Source of the DNA: JALZBL01 sp040004775
Lineage (GTDB): Bacteria > Actinomycetota > Actinomycetes > Mycobacteriales > Jatrophihabitantaceae
Assembly: GCA_040004775.1 (NCBI GenBank)
Contig: JBDUAD010000106.1
Span: 1-8,872 of the forward strand
Direction of reading: 5' to 3'
DNA length: 8,872 bases
This document shows positions 5,493-8,872 of this stretch, in pieces. The stretch's first letter is position 1. Each line of letters opens with the position of its first letter. The translations under genes were made by a program, and so were the position numbers. Under the pieces are notes generated by a model, which saw only the letters and a list, made by a program, of their open reading frames with translations, ran no database searches and had not been told where the DNA came from.

Positions 5493-6923
5493 ATGGCGCG
5501 AGCAGTGCAGAACTTCGTCAACGGCGAGCTGGTCGACGCCGTGAGCGGGCGGCGTGCGGACTTGATCGATCCCTCCACCGGCGAGGTGTTCGCCTCCGCG
5601 CCGGTGTCGGAACAGGAGGACGTCGACCGGGCCTTCGCCGCGGCGTCGACGGCGTTCGAGACGTGGCGCGACACCACTCCGGCCGAGCGCCAACGGGCCC
5701 TGTTGCGCTTCGCCGACGCGATGGAGTCGCGCGCCGAGGAGGTCGTGGCGGCCGAGACCGAGAACACCGGCAAGCCCGTGCAGCTGACGATGGACGAGGA
5801 GATCCCGCCGCTGCTGGACCAGCTGCGCTTCTTCGCCGGCGCTGCTCGCCTGCTCGAGGGCAAGAGTGCCGGCGAGTACATGCCCAACCACACGTCCTAT
5901 GTGCGCCGCGAGCCGGTCGGCGTGGTCGGGCAGGTGGCGCCGTGGAACTACCCGATGATGATGGCGGTCTGGAAGTTCGCCCCCGCCCTCGCCGCCGGCA
6001 ACACGGTGGTGCTCAAGCCGAGTGACACCACCCCGGTCTCCTCGGTCCTGATGGCCGAGATCGCGGCCGAGTTCTTTCCGCCCGGTGTGTTCAACGTGAT
6101 CTGCGGTGACCGCGACACCGGCCGGGCGGTCGTGTCCCACAAGACGCCGGCCATGGTGTCGATCACCGGCTCGACCCGCGCCGGCATCGAGGTGGCCAAG
6201 GCCGCGGCGTCCGACGTCAAGCGCGTGCACCTGGAGCTCGGCGGTAAGGCCCCGGTCATCGTGTTCGACGACGCCGACATCGAGTCCACCGCCGAGGGCA
6301 TCGCCGGCGCCGGATACTTCAACGCCGGCCAGGACTGCACCGCGGCCACCCGTGTGCTGGTCGCTCCGCGCATCGCCACCGACTTCGCCGACGCACTGGC
6401 CGAGCAGGCCAAGGTCACTCGCACGGGCCCGCCGTCGGACACCGAGGCCGCCTACGGACCGCTGAACAACGCCAACCAACTCACGCACGTCGGCGGCCTG
6501 CTGTCGCGCCTGCCGGACCACGCCCGGGTGCTGACCGGCGGCGAACAGGTCGGGGACCGGGGCTACTTCTGGGCGCCCACCGTCGTGTCCGGTATGCAGC
6601 AGGACGACGAGGCGATTCAGAGCGAGATTTTCGGCCCGGTCATCACCGTGCAGCAGTTCAGCGACGAGGACGAGGCCGTGCGCTGGGCCAACGACGTTGA
6701 TTTCGGGCTGGCCTCCTCCATCTGGACCCGCGACCACGGCCGGGCCATGCGCGTTTCGCGCCGGTTGGACTTCGGCTGCGTGTGGGTCAACACCCACATC
6801 CCCCTGGTCGCCGAGATGCCGCACGGCGGGTTCAAGCACTCCGGCTACGGCAAGGACCTGTCCATGTACGGGCTGGAGGACTACACGCGGGTCAAGCACG
6901 TGATGCACAACAATGCTTACTGA
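5493..6923 (+). CDS. 4-aminobutyraldehyde dehydrogenase (aldehyde dehydrogenase family)
   Basis: This enzyme oxidises 4-aminobutyraldehyde to GABA with NAD+, a step of putrescine degradation (E. coli PatD/Prr is the reference). ATG 5493 is chosen because AGGGAG (5480-5485) lies 7 bases upstream; an earlier in-frame ATG at 5475 would place that site inside the gene. The 476-residue protein is full length. The ALDH signature residues are present: Asn152 (APWNYP), Lys175 (LKPSD), Glu248 (LELGGK), catalytic Cys282 (GQDC) and Glu378 (EIFGP). Blocks such as RFFAGAAR, AGEYM, GDRDTGR and the C-terminal EMPHGGFKHSGYGKDLS are those I know from actinobacterial aminobutyraldehyde dehydrogenases. GabT, the next enzyme of the route, is encoded 389 bases downstream on the same strand, which supports the substrate. 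A related aminoaldehyde or betaine aldehyde activity cannot be excluded. Confidence 0.93.
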   Translation: MARAVQNFVNGELVDAVSGRRADLIDPSTGEVFASAPVSEQEDVDRAFAAASTAFETWRDTTPAERQRALLRFADAMESRAEEVVAAETENTGKPVQLTMDEEIPPLLDQLRFFAGAARLLEGKSAGEYMPNHTSYVRREPVGVVGQVAPWNYPMMMAVWKFAPALAAGNTVVLKPSDTTPVSSVLMAEIAAEFFPPGVFNVICGDRDTGRAVVSHKTPAMVSITGSTRAGIEVAKAAASDVKRVHLELGGKAPVIVFDDADIESTAEGIAGAGYFNAGQDCTAATRVLVAPRIATDFADALAEQAKVTRTGPPSDTEAAYGPLNNANQLTHVGGLLSRLPDHARVLTGGEQVGDRGYFWAPTVVSGMQQDDEAIQSEIFGPVITVQQFSDEDEAVRWANDVDFGLASSIWTRDHGRAMRVSRRLDFGCVWVNTHIPLVAEMPHGGFKHSGYGKDLSMYGLEDYTRVKHVMHNNAY

Positions 6924-6988
6924 TGAGGGCGTACTGACAGGCCTGATGAGCCGACACTTCGTGAGCGGCTGCCGATGAGCCGTTCCCA

Positions 6989-7213
6989 GTGACGCATCGG
7001 ATCGTCGCCGAGATCGTCGGCAACGTCGGCGAGGTGCTGGTCGAGGTCGGCCAAAAGGTGGCTCCGACCGACCCGGTCGTCGTTCTGGAGTCCATGAAGA
7101 TGGAGATCCCGGTACTGGCCGAGGTGGCCGGGCTGGTCAGCGAGATCATGGTGACCACCGGTGACGTCGTCCAGGAGGGCGACACCATCGCCGCCATCGA
7201 CGCCCACGACTAG
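6989..7213 (+). CDS. Small stand-alone biotin/lipoyl carrier protein (TB7.3-like)
   Basis: The 74-residue product is a single biotinyl/lipoyl-attachment domain with the biotin acceptor site ESMKMEIP (Lys37), as in acyl-CoA carboxylase carriers. Flanking blocks AEIVGNVGEVLVEVG and GDVVQEGDTIAAID form the usual two-fold hammerhead. Length and the ESMKMEIPVLAE block match the mycobacterial biotinylated protein TB7.3 (about 71 residues). GTG 6989 is the only start between the in-frame stop at 6962-6964 and the conserved domain; the ribosome-binding site is weak (GATGAG, 6974-6979). It would be modified by BirA and carry carboxyl groups for a carboxylase whose other subunits are not encoded nearby. 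It sits 65 bases after the aldehyde dehydrogenase stop and before gabT, probably read from the former's promoter. The MKM motif favours biotin over lipoate. Confidence 0.92.
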   Translation: MTHRIVAEIVGNVGEVLVEVGQKVAPTDPVVVLESMKMEIPVLAEVAGLVSEIMVTTGDVVQEGDTIAAIDAHD

Positions 7214-7221
7214 CCCGACCA

Positions 7222-7260
7222 GGTCGACCAGGTCGACCGAACTCAACCCGTCGTTAGGAT
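7222..7260 (+). promoter_or_regulatory. Candidate gabT promoter with paired GGTCGACC palindromes
   Basis: A -10-like TAGGAT lies at 7255-7260, 16 bases after TCGACC (7233-7238), which matches four of six bases of TTGACA. Two copies of the 8-base palindrome GGTCGACC (7222-7229 and 7231-7238) lie over the -35 position, 9 bases apart, and could be an operator for a dimeric repressor. If used, gabT would have its own start near 7267, separate from the upstream genes. Confidence 0.45.
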
Positions 7261-7312
7261 CGGACGCTCCAGAGCCCTGCCATCGAAAGCCACAGAGCGA
7301 GAGGCGAGCGCC

Positions 7313-8644
7313 ATGAGCGTCGACCAGCAGCGCGTCCTGCGCACGGCCATTCCCGGGCCCCGGTCGTTGGAGCTGCACGAGCGCAAGACCAGGGCGGTGG
7401 CCGGCGGCGTCGGCACCACGCTGCCGGTCTACGTCGAGCGCGCCGGCGGCGGGATCATCGTCGACGTCGACGGCAACCAGCTCATCGATTTCGGCTCCGG
7501 CATCGCGGTGGTGGGCGTGGGTAACGCCGCGCCGCGGGTGGTGGCCAACGTCCAGGCCCAGGTGGCCGACTTCACTCACACCTGCTTCATGGTCACGCCC
7601 TACGAGGAGTACGTGGCGGTGGCCGAGAAGCTCAACCGGCTCACACCGGGCGAGCACGACAAGCGCTCGGCGCTGTTCAACTCCGGGGCCGAGGCGGTGG
7701 AGAACGCGGTGAAGATCGCGCGGGTGGCCACCGGCCGGGACGCGATCGTCGCCTTCGACCACGCCTACCACGGGCGGACCAACCTGACGATGGCGTTGAC
7801 CGCCAAGTCCATGCCCTACAAGCGCGGGTTCGGCCCGTTCGCCGGCGAGGTCTACCGCGCGCCCATGGCCTACCCCTACCGCTGGCCGACCGGACCCGAG
7901 AACTGCGCCGACGAGGCGTTCGAGGCCTTCGTCTCCCAGGTCCACACCCAGATCGGCGAGCAGGCCGTGGCCGCAGTGATCATCGAGCCCATCCAGGGTG
8001 AGGGCGGCTTCGTCGTGCCGCCGCCGGGTTGGCTGGCCCGCGTGGCCGAGTGGTGCCGGGCCAACGGCATCGTCTTCATCGCCGACGAGATCCAGACCGG
8101 CTTCTGCCGGACCGGGGACTGGTTCGCCTGCGACCACGAGGGCGTGGTCCCCGACCTCATCACCACGGCCAAGGGCATCGCCGGCGGCCTGCCGCTGGCC
8201 GCCGTAACCGGTCGGGCCGAGCTCATGGACGCCGTCCACGTCGGCGGCCTCGGTGGCACCTACGGCGGCAACCCCGTGGCCTGCGCGGCTGCCCTCGGCG
8301 CGATCGAGGAGATGCGGACCCACGACCTCCCTGCCCGGGCGCGCGCGATCGAGTCGCTGATCCGCCGTCGCCTCGACGCGATCGCCTCGGAGCATCCGGT
8401 AGTCGCCGACATCCGCGGTCGCGGCGCCATGATGGCCATCGAGCTGTGCGCTCCGGGTACGACCACCCCAGACGCCTCCCGCGCGGCGGCCGTCGCGGCG
8501 TACTGCCACCGCAACGGCGTCGTCGTCCTCACCTGCGGCACCTGGGGCAACGTGTTCCGCTTCCTGCCCCCGCTGTCGATCTCGGACGACCTGCTCGAGG
8601 ACGCCTTCGACGTGGTCGCAGGAGCGTTCGTCGCCACTGCCTGA
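7313..8644 (+). CDS. gabT: 4-aminobutyrate--2-oxoglutarate transaminase (GabT)
   Basis: This class-III PLP-dependent aminotransferase moves the amino group of GABA to 2-oxoglutarate, giving succinic semialdehyde and glutamate. The 443-residue protein is full length. Visible PLP and active-site features are NSGAEAVENA (phosphate loop, 123-132), FDHAYHGRT (148-156), IIEPIQGEGG (Glu225, the specificity glutamate region), ADEIQTGF (Asp258), TTAKGIAGGLP with Schiff-base Lys287, and GGTYGGNP (Thr316). The start ATG 7313 has GAGG (7301-7304) 8 bases upstream. It follows the aldehyde dehydrogenase that makes its substrate. No succinate-semialdehyde dehydrogenase (gabD) is in the window, so the last step must be encoded elsewhere. 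The closest alternative is another omega-aminotransferase such as 5-aminovalerate transaminase, which some GabT enzymes also perform. Confidence 0.95.
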   Translation: MSVDQQRVLRTAIPGPRSLELHERKTRAVAGGVGTTLPVYVERAGGGIIVDVDGNQLIDFGSGIAVVGVGNAAPRVVANVQAQVADFTHTCFMVTPYEEYVAVAEKLNRLTPGEHDKRSALFNSGAEAVENAVKIARVATGRDAIVAFDHAYHGRTNLTMALTAKSMPYKRGFGPFAGEVYRAPMAYPYRWPTGPENCADEAFEAFVSQVHTQIGEQAVAAVIIEPIQGEGGFVVPPPGWLARVAEWCRANGIVFIADEIQTGFCRTGDWFACDHEGVVPDLITTAKGIAGGLPLAAVTGRAELMDAVHVGGLGGTYGGNPVACAAALGAIEEMRTHDLPARARAIESLIRRRLDAIASEHPVVADIRGRGAMMAIELCAPGTTTPDASRAAAVAAYCHRNGVVVLTCGTWGNVFRFLPPLSISDDLLEDAFDVVAGAFVATA

Positions 8645-8661
8645 CCGGTCGGTGCGGTCGG

Positions 8662-8667
8662 TACGGT
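8662..8667 (+). promoter_or_regulatory. Candidate -10 box for a leaderless argS transcript
   Basis: TACGGT (8662-8667) fits TANNNT and would put the transcription start at 8674, exactly the GTG of argS. No Shine-Dalgarno element precedes that GTG, which agrees with a leaderless mRNA, a common form in actinobacteria. No clear -35 is seen, and the surrounding CGGTCGGT repeats make chance matches possible. Confidence 0.4.
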
Positions 8668-8673
8668 CTGAGC

Positions 8674-8872
8674 GTGACGAGCCCGGCTTCGGTCCTACAG
8701 GAACTGCTCCAGACCGCCCTGGTGGCGGCCTTCGGCGAGGAGTACGCCGACACCGACCCGGTGCTGCGACCGAGCCAGTTCGCCGACTTCCAGGCCAACG
8801 TCGCACTCGCGCTGGCCAAGCGCCTCGGCCGTCCCCCGCGCGAGGTCGCCGACGAGGTGGTCGCCCACCTCG
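8674..8872 (+). CDS. argS: Arginyl-tRNA synthetase, N-terminal part (cut by window end)
   Basis: The first 66 codons are present and the frame is open to the window edge. The class-I enzyme attaches arginine to tRNA-Arg in the cytoplasm. Only the N-terminal additional domain, which contacts the tRNA, is visible; FADFQANVALALAKRLGRPP (36-55) is its typical block in bacterial ArgS. The catalytic HIGH-type and KMSKS-type motifs lie beyond the window. GTG 8674 is taken as the start because the protein then begins at the usual distance (about 38 residues) before the FQAN block and the upstream gap is only 29 bases from gabT. There is no ribosome-binding site; see the candidate -10 box at 8662. The gene is likely transcribed from its own promoter and functionally unrelated to gabT. 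Confidence 0.88.
   Translation, partial: MTSPASVLQELLQTALVAAFGEEYADTDPVLRPSQFADFQANVALALAKRLGRPPREVADEVVAHL

Noticed and set aside
5391..6908. Long minus-strand open frame (505 codons) opposite the aldehyde dehydrogenase gene
   Set aside because: It is an antisense shadow of a strongly supported enzyme gene; the composition is low-complexity and no motif is visible.
6921..6982. Three TGATGAG/CGATGAG copies (6921, 6944, 6973) and a weak hairpin (6950-6969) between the aldehyde dehydrogenase and the biotin carrier genes
   Set aside because: The repeats are only 7-10 bases and one is part of the stop codon context; the hairpin has an internal mismatch and no T-run. This is not enough for a regulatory or terminator call.
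6917..8806. Long minus-strand open frame (629 codons) opposite the biotin carrier and gabT
   Set aside because: It mirrors the GC-rich codon pattern of two well-identified genes, is rich in His, Asp, Gly and Arg with no domain, and overlaps them entirely.

Overview
The window is very GC-rich, its genes use GC-ending codons, GTG starts and 4-base gene overlaps are common, and Shine-Dalgarno sequences are often weak. Together with a mycosin-like protease, a TB7.3-like biotin carrier and an actinobacterial-type leuA, this points to a chromosomal segment of a high-GC Actinomycetota. I cannot name the genus.

Layout. (1) 1-3090, plus strand: three overlapping genes (GTGA, then ATGA junctions) that look like one operon. 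They encode a membrane-anchored extracytoplasmic protein of unknown function, a membrane-anchored subtilisin-like protease of mycosin (MycP) type, and a DUF4190-type membrane protein with a Pro/Tyr-rich repeat tail. The first gene begins inside a perfect 26-bp tandem duplication that carries two ribosome-binding sites and two GTG starts. (2) 3091-3129: a short convergent gap with a GC-rich inverted repeat, a likely shared terminator. (3) 3130-4869, minus strand: leuA (2-isopropylmalate synthase). (4) 4870-5492: a 623-bp region between divergent genes. On the minus strand it holds a 14-residue leader peptide with four consecutive Leu codons (4961-5005) and two mutually exclusive stem-loops, so leuA is probably controlled by ribosome-mediated attenuation. 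Further upstream is a stretch (5074-5313) that looks like a decayed fragment of a DUF559/AbiEi-like protein. (5) 5493-8644, plus strand: 4-aminobutyraldehyde dehydrogenase, a 74-residue biotin/lipoyl carrier protein and 4-aminobutyrate transaminase. (6) 8674 to the window end, plus strand: the start of argS, possibly a leaderless transcript.

How the genes work together. The aldehyde dehydrogenase (4-aminobutyraldehyde to GABA) and GabT (GABA to succinic semialdehyde) are consecutive steps of putrescine/GABA catabolism; the biotin carrier between them has no known role in that route. The 1-3090 operon looks like a cell-envelope module, but no type VII secretion core gene is inside the window, so the secretion link rests on the protease's resemblance to mycosins. 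The most novel-looking points are the leuA attenuator, the duplicated translation start at the left edge, the three-gene mycosin module and the biotin carrier in the GABA cluster. I see no CRISPR array, transposase, tRNA or rRNA gene.
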